Positions 11,460 to 22,001 of a stretch of DNA of 64,000 bases are shown here, in pieces. The first letter of the stretch is position 1. Every line of letters begins with the position of its first letter. The translations under genes and the position numbers were made by a program. The notes beneath the pieces are model-generated. The model was not told where the DNA came from. It was given only the letters and a program-made list of their open reading frames with translations, and did no database searches. The DNA is from Candidatus Pantoea deserta (GTDB taxonomy: Bacteria; Pseudomonadota; Gammaproteobacteria; Enterobacterales; Enterobacteriaceae): assembly GCF_003813865.1 (NCBI RefSeq), contig NZ_RMVG01000003.1:372001-436000 (forward strand), in the 5' to 3' direction.

Positions 11460-13319
11460 TTATCGCACTTCGCCGCAGTTCAGGCAGAAGGCGTAACGAT
11501 TTTGCGGATCGTTCAGGTTATTGAGCAGGCCCGGCTGCTGTTTCATAGCGCTCATCACATCCAGCATGGGCGCGGGCAGCCAGACTTTCAGCGCCGAAGG
11601 CAGCACCGCCTGGGCAGAGGCGCTGACCTGGCTGAGCAGCATATCAAACATGCCAGGCTGATCCTGATACCAGCTTAGCTGAGGCTGCGCGACTTTCGCC
11701 AGCTCGCCTGCTTTTTTCACCGCGTCGTCAAAATCGCCGAGCGCGTCTACCAGACCATTCGCTTTCGCATCGCTGCCGGTCCAGACATGGCCTTGCGCGA
11801 TCGCGTCAATCTGCTCAGGCGTCTTGTGGCGCGAGGCGGCAACCAGGCCCACAAAGTTGCGGTAGCCGTTCTCAATCGTCAGCTGCATCATCTGCTGGAC
11901 CTCATTCGGCAGCGCTTTCGTCGAGGCGACGTCAGCCAGCGGTGAGGTTGCAACGCCGTCGGTGTGTACGCCGATGCTTTCCAGACTGTTTTCCAGCGTA
12001 TTAATCACGCCAAAAATGCCAATGGAGCCGGTAAGGGTGCTTGGGCTGGCGACGATGTAATCCGCAGGCGTTGAGATCCAGTAGCCGCCGGACGCGGCCA
12101 TTCCGCCCATGGATACCACCACCGGCTTACCTGCCGCATGCGCGGCGGCCAGCTCTTCGCGGATCGCTTCAGAGGCGGTTACGCTGCCGCCAGGACTGTT
12201 CACGCGCAGAATAATGGCTTTAATCTTCGGATCGAGGCGGGCATCGCGGATCTGCGCAGCGGTTGTATCCCCGCCGACGGTGCCGGGCGTCTCTTCGCCG
12301 TCCATGATCGCGCCGCTTGCCATAATCACGGCAATATTGCCGTCTTGCTGGGTCGGCTGCTTAACGTTGTAGTCATAGATGCTGACGCTGTGGTAGTCGT
12401 TACTGGCTTTATCCCAGCCGAAGGTTTTGACCAGCTCCTGATCGGCTGCCGCGCGCGTGTCCAGCACGTCGACCAGTTTGTTGTTCAGCGCATATTTTGC
12501 CGTATCGCCATCGACAGCCTGTAAACCGGCGATAATCGCGGCCGCGCCGGGGAACAGCTGGTCCGGCGTGATCTGACGGTTGCCCGCCACGGTGGTGAGA
12601 TAGTTCTGCCATAGCTGCCCAACCCAGCGGCTGTCGGCGTCGCGCGCTGCCTGCGACATATCGTCACGCAGGAAGGGTTCGACCGCCGATTTATAGGTGC
12701 CTACGCGGAAAACGTGGGAATTGACCTTCAGCTTATCCAGCAGGGTTTTATAGTACAGACCGTTAGTGGCAAAGCCGTGCAGATCCACCGTGCCCTGCGG
12801 CGACAGGTAAATCTTGCTGGCGTAGCTGGCCAGGTAGTATTGCGCCTGACTGTAGCTGTCGCCCAGAGCAAAAATGGGCTTGCCGCTGTCGCGGAACTCG
12901 CGCAGGGCTTTACCGACATATTGCAGCGATGGCTGATCGCCACCGGCGAAGTCGCGCAGATCCAGCACCATGCCGGTGATATTTTTATCGCTTTTCGCCT
13001 GGCGGATCGCGTCGACCACATCAAACAGCGAGTTTTCCTGTAGGCGATCGCTGCTGGCGCCCAGCAGCTGACGGCCCAGCTTGCTCAGCTTATTGCTGAC
13101 CGAGGGTTTATCCACCAGTACGCCGGTGAGGTCGACCTTGAGCGCGCCTTGCTGCACCGGCGCTGAACTGCTGCCAGAGCCGTTGATCTGCAACCAGATA
13201 CCGACGCCGACCAGAATTAAAAAGATCAGAAACAGATTAAGGATAAACTCCCTGATAAAATTCAGCACTCGCCATGTCCACCGGAACAGACCGGCAATAA
13301 TTCGCCACAATGTGCGCAT
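11460..13319 (-). CDS. sppA: Signal peptide peptidase SppA (protease IV)
   Basis: 619 residues (E. coli 618). Inner-membrane S49 serine peptidase that degrades cleaved signal peptides. One N-terminal membrane anchor (about residues 20-48, [20 protein letters not shown]) is followed by two S49 repeats. The Lys of the Ser/Lys dyad is in [11 protein letters not shown] (about residue 205) and the Ser in [14 protein letters not shown] (about 405). The frame extends four codons upstream, but [10 protein letters not shown] is the conserved start. Confidence 0.97.
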   Translation of the reverse strand: MRTLWRIIAGLFRWTWRVLNFIREFILNLFLIFLILVGVGIWLQINGSGSSSAPVQQGALKVDLTGVLVDKPSVSNKLSKLGRQLLGASSDRLQENSLFDVVDAIRQAKSDKNITGMVLDLRDFAGGDQPSLQYVGKALREFRDSGKPIFALGDSYSQAQYYLASYASKIYLSPQGTVDLHGFATNGLYYKTLLDKLKVNSHVFRVGTYKSAVEPFLRDDMSQAARDADSRWVGQLWQNYLTTVAGNRQITPDQLFPGAAAIIAGLQAVDGDTAKYALNNKLVDVLDTRAAADQELVKTFGWDKASNDYHSVSIYDYNVKQPTQQDGNIAVIMASGAIMDGEETPGTVGGDTTAAQIRDARLDPKIKAIILRVNSPGGSVTASEAIREELAAAHAAGKPVVVSMGGMAASGGYWISTPADYIVASPSTLTGSIGIFGVINTLENSLESIGVHTDGVATSPLADVASTKALPNEVQQMMQLTIENGYRNFVGLVAASRHKTPEQIDAIAQGHVWTGSDAKANGLVDALGDFDDAVKKAGELAKVAQPQLSWYQDQPGMFDMLLSQVSASAQAVLPSALKVWLPAPMLDVMSAMKQQPGLLNNLNDPQNRYAFCLNCGEVR

Positions 13320-13492
13320 CAGACTCTCCATATTCGCTAGCGGAAAGCGGTCGCCGTGCGGGCTACGCCTTCCATGACGTCCTCATCCTAAAGAGCGGCG
13401 CGGAAAATGTCAGCAGGAAATCGCGGCGGACTGTTACAAAAGATCAGGCTGTGCCAGGATTAGCCAACGCGTTATGACATCAGGAGAAAATC

Positions 13493-14044
13493 ATGGATGC
13501 ACTGGAATTACTGGTTAATCGTCGCTCAGCCTCGCGCCTGACTGAGCCCGCGCCGACAGGAGAGAGTTTGCAGAATATTATCCGTGCGGGAATGCGCGCG
13601 CCGGATCACGGCACGCTTCAGCCATGGCGTTTTGTGATTGTGGAAAATGAGGGGCGCGATCGGCTGAGCGCGCTGCTGGAGCAGGCGGCGCGCGAGGCGC
13701 AGCTGGATGAGAAAGCCATTGATAAAGCCAGCCGCTCGCCGTTCCGCGCGCCCATGATTATTACCGCGATCGCGCACTGTGAAGAGCATCCAAAGGTGCC
13801 GCGCTGGGAACAGGTGGTTTCGGCTGGCTGTGCGGTGATGGCGATGCAGATGGCGGCAGCGGCGCAGGGCTTTAATGGTATCTGGCGCAGCGGACCCTGG
13901 ACAGAGAATCAACGGGTGCGCAGCGCGTTCAACTGCCGTGAACAGGACGCGATTGTCGGCTTTCTCTACCTGGGCACGCCGCAGTTAAAATCCAGCACCA
14001 CTGTCATTCATCCTGATACCTCGCCTTTTGTCAGCTATTTCTGA
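13493..14044 (+). CDS. ydjA: NAD(P)H nitroreductase YdjA
   Basis: 183 residues, the length of E. coli YdjA. A minimal FMN-dependent nitroreductase, with the FMN-binding NRRSASRL near residues 8-15, [13 protein letters not shown] at about 36-48, and GFLYLGTP near the C-terminus. Natural substrate unknown. ATG at 13493 is preceded by AGGAG. In E. coli the next gene is selD (selenophosphate synthetase); here topB follows after only 167 bp and selD is absent. Confidence 0.95.
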   Translation: MDALELLVNRRSASRLTEPAPTGESLQNIIRAGMRAPDHGTLQPWRFVIVENEGRDRLSALLEQAAREAQLDEKAIDKASRSPFRAPMIITAIAHCEEHPKVPRWEQVVSAGCAVMAMQMAAAAQGFNGIWRSGPWTENQRVRSAFNCREQDAIVGFLYLGTPQLKSSTTVIHPDTSPFVSYF

Positions 14045-14211
14045 CAGACACCGCCCTGTTTTTACCTCAACTTAGCGGGTTGCGCGAATCTTGTGCGGCC
14101 GATTCAGACGTAACCCGCCAGTGCTTACCTCCGTTACCGGAAAAGACTAAGATAGCGCTGCGCCTCAGCCACCTGTTCCTCATACCCTGAAGTAAAGGAT
14201 GTTTCTGAACC

Positions 14212-16131
14212 ATGCGTTTGTTTATTGCGGAAAAACCCAGCCTTGGTCGCGCGATTGCCGATGTCTTGCCGAAACCTCATCGCCGGGGCGAAGGCTTTAT
14301 CGCCTGCGGCGACGATCAGGTCGTTACCTGGTGCGTTGGACATCTGCTGGAGCAGGCGCAGCCGGACAGCTATGACAGCCGCTACGCGCGCTGGTCCCTG
14401 GCGGATCTGCCGATTATTCCGCAAAAATGGCAATTGCAGCCGCGCCCGTCCGTCGCGAAACAGCTTAAGGTCATTGATAAGCTGCTGAAGCAGGCCAGCG
14501 AGGTGGTGCACGCAGGCGATCCGGATCGTGAAGGTCAGCTGCTGGTGGATGAAGTGCTGGACTATTTACAGCTGCCCCCGGAAAAACGCAGCCGGGTTCA
14601 GCGCTGCCTGATTAACGATCTCAATCCGCAGGCCGTGGAGCGGGCGGTAAGTCGTCTGCGCGAAAACCGCGAGTTTATTCCACTGTGCGTGTCGGCGCTG
14701 GCGCGCGCGCGCGCCGACTGGCTCTACGGTATCAATATGACGCGCGCCTGGACGCTGCTGGGCCGTAACGCAGGCTATGATGGTGTTCTCTCCGTGGGAC
14801 GCGTGCAGACGCCGGTGCTGGGGCTGGTGGTCCGCCGCGATGAAGAGATTGAAAACTTTATCCCTAAAGATTATTTCGAGGTTAAAGCGCATATCGTTAC
14901 GCCGGATCAGCAGCGCTTCGTCGCCAGCTGGGTGCCGAGCGATGCCTGCGAACCCTGGCAGGACGAGGAGGGGCGCTTGCTGCATCGCGCGCTGGCGGAT
15001 CATGTTGTGGCGCGCATCGCAGGACAGCCCGCCATCGTCACCAGCTACAACGATAAACGGGAAGGCGAGGGCGCGCCGCTGCCGTTTTCACTCTCCAGTC
15101 TGCAAATTGAGGCGGCGAAACGCTATGGGCTGAGCGCGCAGACGGTGCTGGACACTTGTCAGAAGCTGTATGAAACCCATAAGCTGATTACCTATCCGCG
15201 CTCTGACTGCCGCTATCTGCCGGAAGAGCACTTTGCGGGGCGGCACGCCGTGCTGAAGGCTATTCAGGCACATGCCGGGGAGATGACGCCGCCTGAGGAT
15301 TTTAGCGCCGATCGCCGCAATCGCTGCTGGGATGATAAAAAGGTCGATGCGCACCACGCCATTATCCCCACCGCGCGCGCCAGCGCGGTGCGGCTGACCG
15401 AAAACGAGCAGAACGTTTACGCGCTGATCGCGCGCCAGTATCTGATGCAGTTTTGTCCCGACGCGATTTTCCGCAAATGCGTTATTGAACTGGATATTGC
15501 CGGCGGCAAATTTGTCGCTAAAGCGCGTTTTCTGGCTGAAGCGGGCTGGCGCGCGCTGTTAGGCAGCAAGGAGCGTGACGAGGAAAATGACGGCACGCCG
15601 CTGCCGGTGGTGGCGAAAGAGGATGAGCTGCTGTGCGAGCGCGGCGAGGTGCTGGCGAAGCAGACGCAGCCGCCTCGTCCCTTTACCGACGCCACGCTAC
15701 TGTCGGCGATGACGGGGATTGCCCGTTTTGTGCAGGATAAAGAATTAAAGAAAGTGCTGCGTGCGACCGATGGTTTAGGGACCGAAGCCACGCGCGCCGG
15801 GATTATCGAACTGCTGTTTCGCCGGTCGTTTCTGGTGAAAAAAGGGCGTTATATTAACGCGACGGAAGCCGGACGCGCGCTAATTCATTCTCTGCCGGAG
15901 ATGGCGGCGCGGCCTGATATGACGGCGCAGTGGGAGTCGACGCTGACGCGCATCAGCGAAAAGGCGTGCCGCTACGAGGAGTTTATGCAGCCGCTGGTGA
16001 GCACGCTGACGGGGCTTATTCATCAGGCGCGCCAGCAGCCCAGCGCGATGGCTTTTCGTGGTCTGCCTGCCTCCGGGCAGAAAAAACGTTTTGCGCGGAA
16101 AGCGAAACCCAAAGTGAAGGAGAGCGAATAA
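14212..16131 (+). CDS. topB: DNA topoisomerase III
   Basis: 639 residues (E. coli 653). Type IA topoisomerase that decatenates DNA at replication forks. Toprim domain starts with [13 protein letters not shown] and holds the acidic motif [13 protein letters not shown] (about residues 102-114). The active-site tyrosine is in [12 protein letters not shown] (about residue 328). The C-terminus is short and basic ([15 protein letters not shown]). The stop codon overlaps the ATG of the next gene (TAATG), so the small gene is probably translated by coupling. Confidence 0.97.
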   Translation: MRLFIAEKPSLGRAIADVLPKPHRRGEGFIACGDDQVVTWCVGHLLEQAQPDSYDSRYARWSLADLPIIPQKWQLQPRPSVAKQLKVIDKLLKQASEVVHAGDPDREGQLLVDEVLDYLQLPPEKRSRVQRCLINDLNPQAVERAVSRLRENREFIPLCVSALARARADWLYGINMTRAWTLLGRNAGYDGVLSVGRVQTPVLGLVVRRDEEIENFIPKDYFEVKAHIVTPDQQRFVASWVPSDACEPWQDEEGRLLHRALADHVVARIAGQPAIVTSYNDKREGEGAPLPFSLSSLQIEAAKRYGLSAQTVLDTCQKLYETHKLITYPRSDCRYLPEEHFAGRHAVLKAIQAHAGEMTPPEDFSADRRNRCWDDKKVDAHHAIIPTARASAVRLTENEQNVYALIARQYLMQFCPDAIFRKCVIELDIAGGKFVAKARFLAEAGWRALLGSKERDEENDGTPLPVVAKEDELLCERGEVLAKQTQPPRPFTDATLLSAMTGIARFVQDKELKKVLRATDGLGTEATRAGIIELLFRRSFLVKKGRYINATEAGRALIHSLPEMAARPDMTAQWESTLTRISEKACRYEEFMQPLVSTLTGLIHQARQQPSAMAFRGLPASGQKKRFARKAKPKVKESE

Positions 16132-16436
16132 TGCGTTATTTCCCCGGCCTGTGTTTAATAGCAGCGCTGATAAGCGGTGCGGCGGCCGCCAGTCCATCGC
16201 ACTCCCGTCAGCAGGAGTACAACGCTGGCGGCAACGCGGATGTGGTGGTCGACATGCCGCCCGAAGTGTGGACCCAGGGACAGAACCGCGCGCCTGATTG
16301 CCAGCAGTGCTGCATCTTTGATAACCGTGTCTACAGCGAAGGGGCGGTGGTGAAGTCCGAAGGGGTGCTGTTGCAGTGCGCGCGCGATGAAAAGGTGCTT
16401 GGGACCAATCCGCTAATCTGGAAAATTGTGCAATAA
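16131..16436 (+). CDS. ynjH: DUF1496 exported protein YnjH
   Basis: 101 residues. A Sec signal peptide (about residues 1-20, PGLCLIAALISGAAAA) precedes a short secreted domain with the cysteine-rich core CQQCCIFDNRVYSEGAVVKSEG (split: CQQCC then FDNRVYSEGA) and the DUF1496 ending NPLIWKIV. Four cysteines are in the mature part. Function unknown; E. coli ynjH lies close to topB. The ATG overlaps the topB stop by one base. Confidence 0.85.
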   Translation: MRYFPGLCLIAALISGAAAASPSHSRQQEYNAGGNADVVVDMPPEVWTQGQNRAPDCQQCCIFDNRVYSEGAVVKSEGVLLQCARDEKVLGTNPLIWKIVQ

Positions 16437-16438
16437 CG

Positions 16439-16459
16439 GGCGTGGCGCAAGGCCACGCC
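16439..16459. terminator. Possible terminator, ynjH / xthA
   Basis: GGCGTGGC-GCAAG-GCCACGCC lies between convergent ynjH and xthA. It has no T-run on either strand, so termination is uncertain. Confidence 0.4.
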
Positions 16460-16465
16460 TCAGCT

Positions 16466-17272
16466 CTAGAACTGGAAGGTTGACCAGACGGGCGCATGGT
16501 CTGAGGGTTTTTCCATGCTGCGGATGTCATAGTCAATGCCAGAATCTACGCAGTGAGCGGCCAGCGGCTGGCTGGCCAGCAGCAGATCGATGCGTAGGCC
16601 ACGGTTGTCATCGAAGCCTCTTGAGCGGTAGTCAAACCAGGAGAAGCGGTCGCTAATCTCCGGGTTTTTCTCGCGGAAGGTATCCACCAGACCCCAGTTC
16701 AACAGGCGCGCCATCCACTCGCGCTCCTCCGGCAGGAAAGAGCATTTGCCGGCGCGCAGCCAGCGCTTGCGGCTCTCTTCGCCAATGCCGATATCGAGAT
16801 CGGTGCTGCTGATATTCATATCTCCCATAATCAGCACGGGCTTATCCGCCGGCAGGCTCTGCTCCAGATAGGTCTGCAAATCACGGTAGAACTTCTCTTT
16901 CGCGGGGAATTTTATGGGGTGGTCGCGACTTTCTCCCTGCGGGAAATAACCGTTAATCACCGTGATGTCGCCTACCGGACTAGGGATTTCCGCCATGATC
17001 AGGCGGCGTTGCGCATCCTCGTCATCGCCAGGGAAACCGCGACGCACCGAGACGGGTTGCACTTTGGTCAGCAGCGCCACGCCATAATGGCCTTTCTGCC
17101 CATGATAGAAGACGTTATAGCCAAGCTTTGCGACATCTTCGAGCGGAAACATGTCGTCGTGGACTTTGGTTTCCTGAAGGCCAATCACGTCAGGCTGATG
17201 CTGTTCAACCAGCGCTTCAAGCTGATGAGGGCGGGCGCGCAACCCATTGATGTTGAATGAAACAAATTTCAT
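16466..17272 (-). CDS. xthA: Exonuclease III
   Basis: 268 residues, the length of E. coli XthA. Main AP endonuclease and 3'-5' exonuclease of base-excision repair. Metal and catalytic residues lie in FNINGLRAR (Asn7), QETKVHDD (Glu34), [13 protein letters not shown] (Asp151, Asn153) and SDHAPVW near the C-terminus (Asp258, His259). An in-frame ATG further upstream (17398) is rejected because [10 protein letters not shown] is the conserved start and the extension falls in repeat DNA. The gene is co-directional with the tRNA-Tyr genes, with the repeat array between them and no clear terminator seen. Confidence 0.97.
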   Translation of the reverse strand: MKFVSFNINGLRARPHQLEALVEQHQPDVIGLQETKVHDDMFPLEDVAKLGYNVFYHGQKGHYGVALLTKVQPVSVRRGFPGDDEDAQRRLIMAEIPSPVGDITVINGYFPQGESRDHPIKFPAKEKFYRDLQTYLEQSLPADKPVLIMGDMNISSTDLDIGIGEESRKRWLRAGKCSFLPEEREWMARLLNWGLVDTFREKNPEISDRFSWFDYRSRGFDDNRGLRIDLLLASQPLAAHCVDSGIDYDIRSMEKPSDHAPVWSTFQF

Positions 17273-17348
17273 GGCGTGAACCCGTGTTCTGCAAATGTTG
17301 CGCCGGATGGTAGCGAGTTTTGATGGAAATGTCATGAGGATGCGTGCT

Positions 17349-17974
17349 GCGCGTTGTCTCGCTGCGCTCGACCCGAACCTTCGGTCGACGCTTCTCATCC
17401 TTCTCCCCGGTGCTATGGGAAAATCATGGGCATGAGTTTAATCAGGGAGAGTATGCAAGGATGGTGGTGGGAGAAGGATGATTCGGCGCGTTGCGCCTCA
17501 CCCTCCGGGCCGCGCTTGCGCGCGTTGTCTCGCTGCGCTCGACCCGAACCTTCGGTCGAAGCTTCTCATCCTTCTCCCCGGTGCTATGGGAAAATCAGGA
17601 GCATGAGTTTAATCAGGGAGAGTATGCAAGGATGGTGGTGGGAGAAGGATGATTCGGCGCGTTGCGCCTCACCCTCCGGGCCGCGCTTGCGCGCGTTGTC
17701 TCGCTGCGCTCGACCCGAACCTTCGGTCGACGCTTCTCATCCTTCTCCCCGGTGTTATGGGAAAATCATGGGCATGAGTTTAATCAGAGAGAGTATGCAA
17801 GGATGGTGGTGGGAGAAGGATGATTCGGCGCGTTGCGCCTCACCCTCCGGGCCGCGCTTGCGCGCGTTGTCTCGCTGCGCTCAACCCGAACCTTCGGTCG
17901 ACGCTTCTCATCCTTCTCCCCGGTGTTATTGGAAAATCAGGAGCATGAGTTTAATCAGAGAGAGTATGCAAGGA
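17349..17974 (-). repeat. 171-bp tandem repeat array derived from tRNA-Tyr 3' end (rtT-like)
   Basis: Three complete 171-bp units and one partial (about 113 bp, at the xthA side) lie immediately downstream of the tRNA-Tyr pair. The period is exact: the 18-base copy of the tRNA 3' end (minus strand ATCCTTCTCCCACCACCA) recurs at 17462, 17633 and 17804, and then as the true tRNA end at 17975. Each full unit also holds the complement of that end, giving 13-bp arms (for example 17469-17481 and 17566-17578) around 84 bases. Units differ at only a few sites. E. coli tyrT is followed by similar repeats of about 178 bp, which give the rtT RNA; I infer this array is the equivalent. A continuous frame through it is a by-product of the period (171 is a multiple of three). 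Confidence 0.92.
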
Positions 17975-18059
<85 letters not shown>

Positions 18060-18104
18060 TGGGATATGCTGGTAATGACCGATCAGGCGAACATGTGATT
18101 CAGA

Positions 18105-18189
<85 letters not shown>

Positions 18190-18224
18190 ACTGGCCTGAA
18201 TCATTGTGCCTTAAAGCGGGGCGC

Positions 18225-18252
18225 ATCATATCAAATGCGTCTCTGCTGTAAA
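18225..18252 (-). promoter_or_regulatory. Stable-RNA promoter of the tRNA-Tyr operon
   Basis: Minus strand TTTACA (18247-18252), 16-base spacer, TATGAT (18225-18230), then the GC-rich discriminator GCGCCCCGC. It nearly matches the E. coli tyrT promoter; the GC discriminator marks stringent and supercoiling control. Confidence 0.9.
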
Positions 18253-18297
18253 GCGCCTAAAAGAAAAATGTGAACCGTTTGCCCACTTTTTACCCGT

Positions 18298-18326
18298 GGC
18301 GCTGAATTTGCCGTCAATTCAGCGCC
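18298..18326. terminator. Hairpin after purU
   Basis: Perfect 11-bp arms GGCGCTGAATT / AATTCAGCGCC with a 7-base loop, nine bases after the purU stop. The downstream side lacks a T-run (ACGGGTAAAAAG on the minus strand), so it may stabilise the mRNA rather than terminate it. Confidence 0.5.
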
Positions 18327-18334
18327 GTAACCGT

Positions 18335-19183
18335 TTAAAGAATAATCGTGCGGTTGCCGTAAACAAATACGCGCTGTCCCAGCACCTTGTAGAGGGCACG
18401 GCTCAGCACATTTTTTTCGACGTCACGTCCCGCTCGCATCATCTCTTCAGCGGTATAGCTGTGATCGACGTTAATCACGTCCTGCATGATGATAGGACCT
18501 TCATCCAGGTTGTCATTTACGTAGTGCGCGGTCGCGCCAATGATCTTCACGCCGCGCTCGTAAGCCTGGTGATAAGGGCGCGCGCCGATAAAGGCTGGCA
18601 GGAAGGAGTGGTGAATGTTGATGATCTGATTCGGATAGCGCTGCACGAATGCCGGCGTCAGCACGCGCATGTATTTTGCCAGCACCACGTAGTCAGGCTG
18701 GTAGCGATCGATCTCATCCGCCATGCGGTTGTCATGTTCTTCACGCGACAGGCCTTCATGACTGACCAGAACGAAAGGAATATCGAAACGCTCAACCAGC
18801 GAACGCAGCGTGTCATGGTTGCCGATTACCGCGGCAATTTCCATATCCAGCCCGCCAAAGGCGCTTTTCATCAGCAAATCGCCGAGGCAGTGCGCTTCTT
18901 TAGTAACCAGAATCACCACGCGACGACGGCCTGCGCTGTTTAGTTCGCGCGAAGAGCCTGCGGGCAGCGCGCTGTCCAGATCGGCCAGCAGGGTATTATC
19001 GTTGAAAATACCTTCAAGTTCCGTGCGCATAAAAAAGCGTCCGGTACGATGATCAACAAATTCATTGTTTTGCACGATGTTCAGCTCGTGCTTGTAACAG
19101 ATATTCGTAATTTTAGCGATTAGACCTTTCGCATCAGGGCAAATGGTACGTAAAACTTTTCGTTGCATGGTTTGCGCTTGCAT
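18335..19183 (-). CDS. purU: Formyltetrahydrofolate deformylase
   Basis: 282 residues (E. coli 280). Hydrolyses 10-formyl-THF to formate and THF, supplying formate for PurT and balancing one-carbon pools. An N-terminal ACT domain (about residues 8-85, RTICPDAKGLIAKIT) is followed by a formyltransferase domain with the Asn/His/Asp catalytic set in IINIHHSFLPAFIGARP and the loop HYVNDNLDEGPII. The ATG at 19183 gives MQAQTMQRKV; the inner ATG at 19168 also aligns with the family start, so the true start is uncertain by five codons. Confidence 0.97.
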   Translation of the reverse strand: MQAQTMQRKVLRTICPDAKGLIAKITNICYKHELNIVQNNEFVDHRTGRFFMRTELEGIFNDNTLLADLDSALPAGSSRELNSAGRRRVVILVTKEAHCLGDLLMKSAFGGLDMEIAAVIGNHDTLRSLVERFDIPFVLVSHEGLSREEHDNRMADEIDRYQPDYVVLAKYMRVLTPAFVQRYPNQIINIHHSFLPAFIGARPYHQAYERGVKIIGATAHYVNDNLDEGPIIMQDVINVDHSYTAEEMMRAGRDVEKNVLSRALYKVLGQRVFVYGNRTIIL

Positions 19184-19237
19184 CTCGATCAGAGTCCTGT
19201 CAAAGCGATTAAATAAAACTGTTGAGGCGTATGCTGT

Positions 19238-19693
19238 TCAGCCACAACATTTCTTGTATTTTTTTTCGGAGCCACAAGGACAGCGATCGTTGCGCCCGAC
19301 CTGGGGCGTCGTTCCGTCAACATAGTACCAGCGTTGATCCTCGCGAATAAAGCGCGAGCGCTCATAGATGGCGCTTATGCTGGATTTTTCGCGGTAACGC
19401 GCAAAAAAAGTGACGAAAGCTTCATTATCATGGCTTCCATGATTACAACAGGTTACATTCAGGCTAAGCCATTCGGTATGGGCGAAACTTTCAGATAATC
19501 GCTGCGCCATATCGGGTATACGCTGGTCGGGATGCCAGCTGGCGATAAGCCAGTTTACGTTCTGCATTGCATAAGCGGTGTAGCGCGAGCGCATTAATTG
19601 CTCAGCTGATTCAGGCAGCTGCTCGCCGGTCAGAAAGGGAGCGCAACATAGGCTATACTGCTTCCCGCTACAGCAAGGACAGGTTTCGGACAC
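19238..19693 (-). CDS. ychJ: YchJ, SEC-C motif protein
   Basis: 151 residues (E. coli 152). A zinc-binding SEC-C motif lies at each end: [13 protein letters not shown] (residues 5-17) and [14 protein letters not shown] at the C-terminus. A DUF with the NTF2-like fold separates them. Function unknown. I place the start at GTG 19693, preceded by AGGAG with five bases between; an ATG-initiated frame extends to 19834, but this would add 47 unrelated residues and cover the rssA promoter. Confidence 0.92.
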   Translation of the reverse strand: MSETCPCCSGKQYSLCCAPFLTGEQLPESAEQLMRSRYTAYAMQNVNWLIASWHPDQRIPDMAQRLSESFAHTEWLSLNVTCCNHGSHDNEAFVTFFARYREKSSISAIYERSRFIREDQRWYYVDGTTPQVGRNDRCPCGSEKKYKKCCG

Positions 19694-19787
19694 AATGACT
19701 CCTGTGAGCGATAAAAATAGGGATAACGCCATATGGTAGCCGAGCTGGCGCAGTGAATCTATGCCATATACTGGCAGCAGAGGGTAA

Positions 19788-20693
19788 ATGAGACAGGTAA
19801 AAATAGGACTGGCGCTAGGCTCAGGCGCAGCCAAAGGATGGGCGCATATTGGCGTTATTAACGCGCTGACGCGGGCGGGGATTGAAATTGACGTTGTGGC
19901 GGGCTGTTCAGTCGGCGCGCTGGTAGGCGCGGCCTATGTAAATAACAGTCTGCCGCAGATGGAAAAATGGGTCAGCGCATTCCGCTACTGGGATGTGATT
20001 CGTTTAATGGACCTCTCCTGGCAGCGCGGGGGACTACTGCGTGGCGAACGCGTCTTCAGCCATATCCGCGAGATTATCGCGCATGATACCCTGGAGAGCT
20101 GCGCCAGACCCTTTGGGGTGGTCGCGACCAATTTAAGTACCGGTCGTGAGTTGTGGCTGACCGAGGGCGATCTGCATCAGGCTGTGCGCGCGTCTTGTAG
20201 TATGCCAGGCTTATTGCCGCCTGTCGGCTACAATGGTTATTGGCTGGTAGACGGTGCGGTAGTCAATCCTGTTCCCGTTTCGCTCACGCGCGCGCTGGGA
20301 GCAGACATCGTGATTGCAGTCGATCTTCAGCATGACGCTCACCTGATGCAGCAGGATCTTCTGTCCGTCACGCCGCAAAACGGTGACGAAGCCGTTTCGG
20401 CCGCGGCGCTTAGCTGGGCTGAAAAAATTCGACAGCGAGTGGCGGGACTTAAAAACCGCCGCGCGACGCAAACGCCGGGTGCGATGGAAATTATGACCAC
20501 ATCCATCCAGGTGCTGGAAAATCGCCTTAAGCGCAACCGTATGGCAGGCGATCCGCCCGATGTGCTGATACAGCCGTTGTGTCCGCAGATTTCGACACTG
20601 GATTTTCATCGTGCTACAGAAGCTATCGAGGCAGGCAAGGCCGCCGTTGAGAAAAAAATGGATGAACTATTACCGCTGGTGCGTAACAGATAA
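19788..20693 (+). CDS. rssA: Patatin-like phospholipase family protein RssA
   Basis: 301 residues, the E. coli length. Patatin fold with the oxyanion-loop motif [12 protein letters not shown] (residues 10-21), the nucleophile elbow GCSVGALVG (about 39-47) and the Asp of the Ser/Asp dyad in [11 protein letters not shown]. Physiological substrate unknown. It precedes rssB and is probably co-transcribed with it, as in E. coli, though it is not itself needed for RpoS control. Confidence 0.95.
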   Translation: MRQVKIGLALGSGAAKGWAHIGVINALTRAGIEIDVVAGCSVGALVGAAYVNNSLPQMEKWVSAFRYWDVIRLMDLSWQRGGLLRGERVFSHIREIIAHDTLESCARPFGVVATNLSTGRELWLTEGDLHQAVRASCSMPGLLPPVGYNGYWLVDGAVVNPVPVSLTRALGADIVIAVDLQHDAHLMQQDLLSVTPQNGDEAVSAAALSWAEKIRQRVAGLKNRRATQTPGAMEIMTTSIQVLENRLKRNRMAGDPPDVLIQPLCPQISTLDFHRATEAIEAGKAAVEKKMDELLPLVRNR

Positions 20694-20792
20694 TCAGGTT
20701 GTTCATTCACAGATGTTACTTCGGCTAATTCTGAAAGGCGCAACTGCGTTTTATGAACCACTATTGATTGATCTGGTACGCAGGGGGAAAGA

Positions 20793-21809
20793 ATGGAGAA
20801 ACCACTAATCGGCAAAAAGATACTCATTGTCGAAGATGAGGTCGTTTTCCGTTCTATGGTAAACAACTTCTTGCTGGCGCTCGGCGCCAGCACCTATGAA
20901 GCCGGCGACGGCATCGAGGGAATCGGGCATCTGCAACAGCAGGATGTGGATTTGGTGATCTGCGATCTGGAAATGCCGCGCATGAACGGTATCCAGTTTG
21001 TCGAACATATCCGCACGCGCGGCAACAGCGTGCCGATTTTAATTATTTCAGCAACCGAAAACATGGCGGACATCGCTCATGTGCTTCGCCTCGGCGTGCA
21101 GGATGTGCTGCTTAAACCGTTGAAAAATCTCGAGCGTTTTCGCGAAGCGGTCTATGAATGCCTCTATCCATCGATGTTCACCTCGAAAGTTGAGGAGGAT
21201 GAGCAGCTTTTTCAGGACTGGGACGCGCTGGTACGGGATCCGGCCGCGGCGGCTAAGCTGCTGAAACAGCTTCAGCCGCCGGTTCAGCAGACTGTGGCCA
21301 GCTGCCGCATTAACTATCGTCAGCTCACTATGGCTGAGCAGCCGGGGCTGGTGCTGGATATTGCCGCGTTATCCGATAAAGATCTCGCCTTTTACTGCCT
21401 CGACGTGACGCGGGCAGGAGACAATGGCGTGCTGGCGGCATTGCTGCTGCGCGCCCTGTTTAATGGGCTGTTGCAGGAGCAGCTGTCAGGACAAAAACAG
21501 CGTCTGCCGGAATTAAACGGTTTACTTCGTCAGGTGAATCTTCTGTTACGTCAGGCTAATCTGAGCGGGCAATTTCCGTTGCTGGTTGGTTACTATAACC
21601 GCACCCATAAAAACCTTATTTTGGTTTCCGCTGGATTAAACGCCACGCTTCATGTTTACACCCACCAAATTCAACTCAGTAATGGTGTTCCCCTTGGCAC
21701 TATGGGAAGCACTCATCTTAACCAAATCAGTCAACGCGCCGACAGCTGGCAATGCCACGTCTGGGGCGCGGGTGGCAGGATCCGTCTGATGTTATCGTCT
21801 GAAGATTAA
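20793..21809 (+). CDS. rssB: RssB, adaptor for RpoS proteolysis
   Basis: 338 residues (E. coli 337). Response-regulator receiver domain at the N-terminus with VEDEVV (acidic pocket), phosphoryl-accepting Asp in VICDLEMPRMNG (about residue 58) and the Lys of LLKPLKNL; the C-terminal half is a degenerate PP2C-like domain. RssB delivers sigma-S to ClpXP; anti-adaptors release it under stress. The gene follows rssA by 99 bp. Confidence 0.96.
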   Translation: MEKPLIGKKILIVEDEVVFRSMVNNFLLALGASTYEAGDGIEGIGHLQQQDVDLVICDLEMPRMNGIQFVEHIRTRGNSVPILIISATENMADIAHVLRLGVQDVLLKPLKNLERFREAVYECLYPSMFTSKVEEDEQLFQDWDALVRDPAAAAKLLKQLQPPVQQTVASCRINYRQLTMAEQPGLVLDIAALSDKDLAFYCLDVTRAGDNGVLAALLLRALFNGLLQEQLSGQKQRLPELNGLLRQVNLLLRQANLSGQFPLLVGYYNRTHKNLILVSAGLNATLHVYTHQIQLSNGVPLGTMGSTHLNQISQRADSWQCHVWGAGGRIRLMLSSED

Positions 21810-22001
21810 GCGAAAAAATTTAATTTCATCAGGGGCGCAAGACAGGTCCAGAGGTTAGCTTTACACTTGGGTAATAGTCTTAAATTCTGCGGATTGACTC
21901 CTTCCAGGATAAATCCGCCCGAAGGTAACTGATATACTCATCCCGAATTTCAACCGACATATCAAGTATTAACTTGAACGGCCTATAAGAGAGGTATCTT
22001 G

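Noticed and set aside
17349..17974. Possible CRISPR array
   Set aside because: Repeats are 171 bp with no unique spacers, and no cas gene is in the window.
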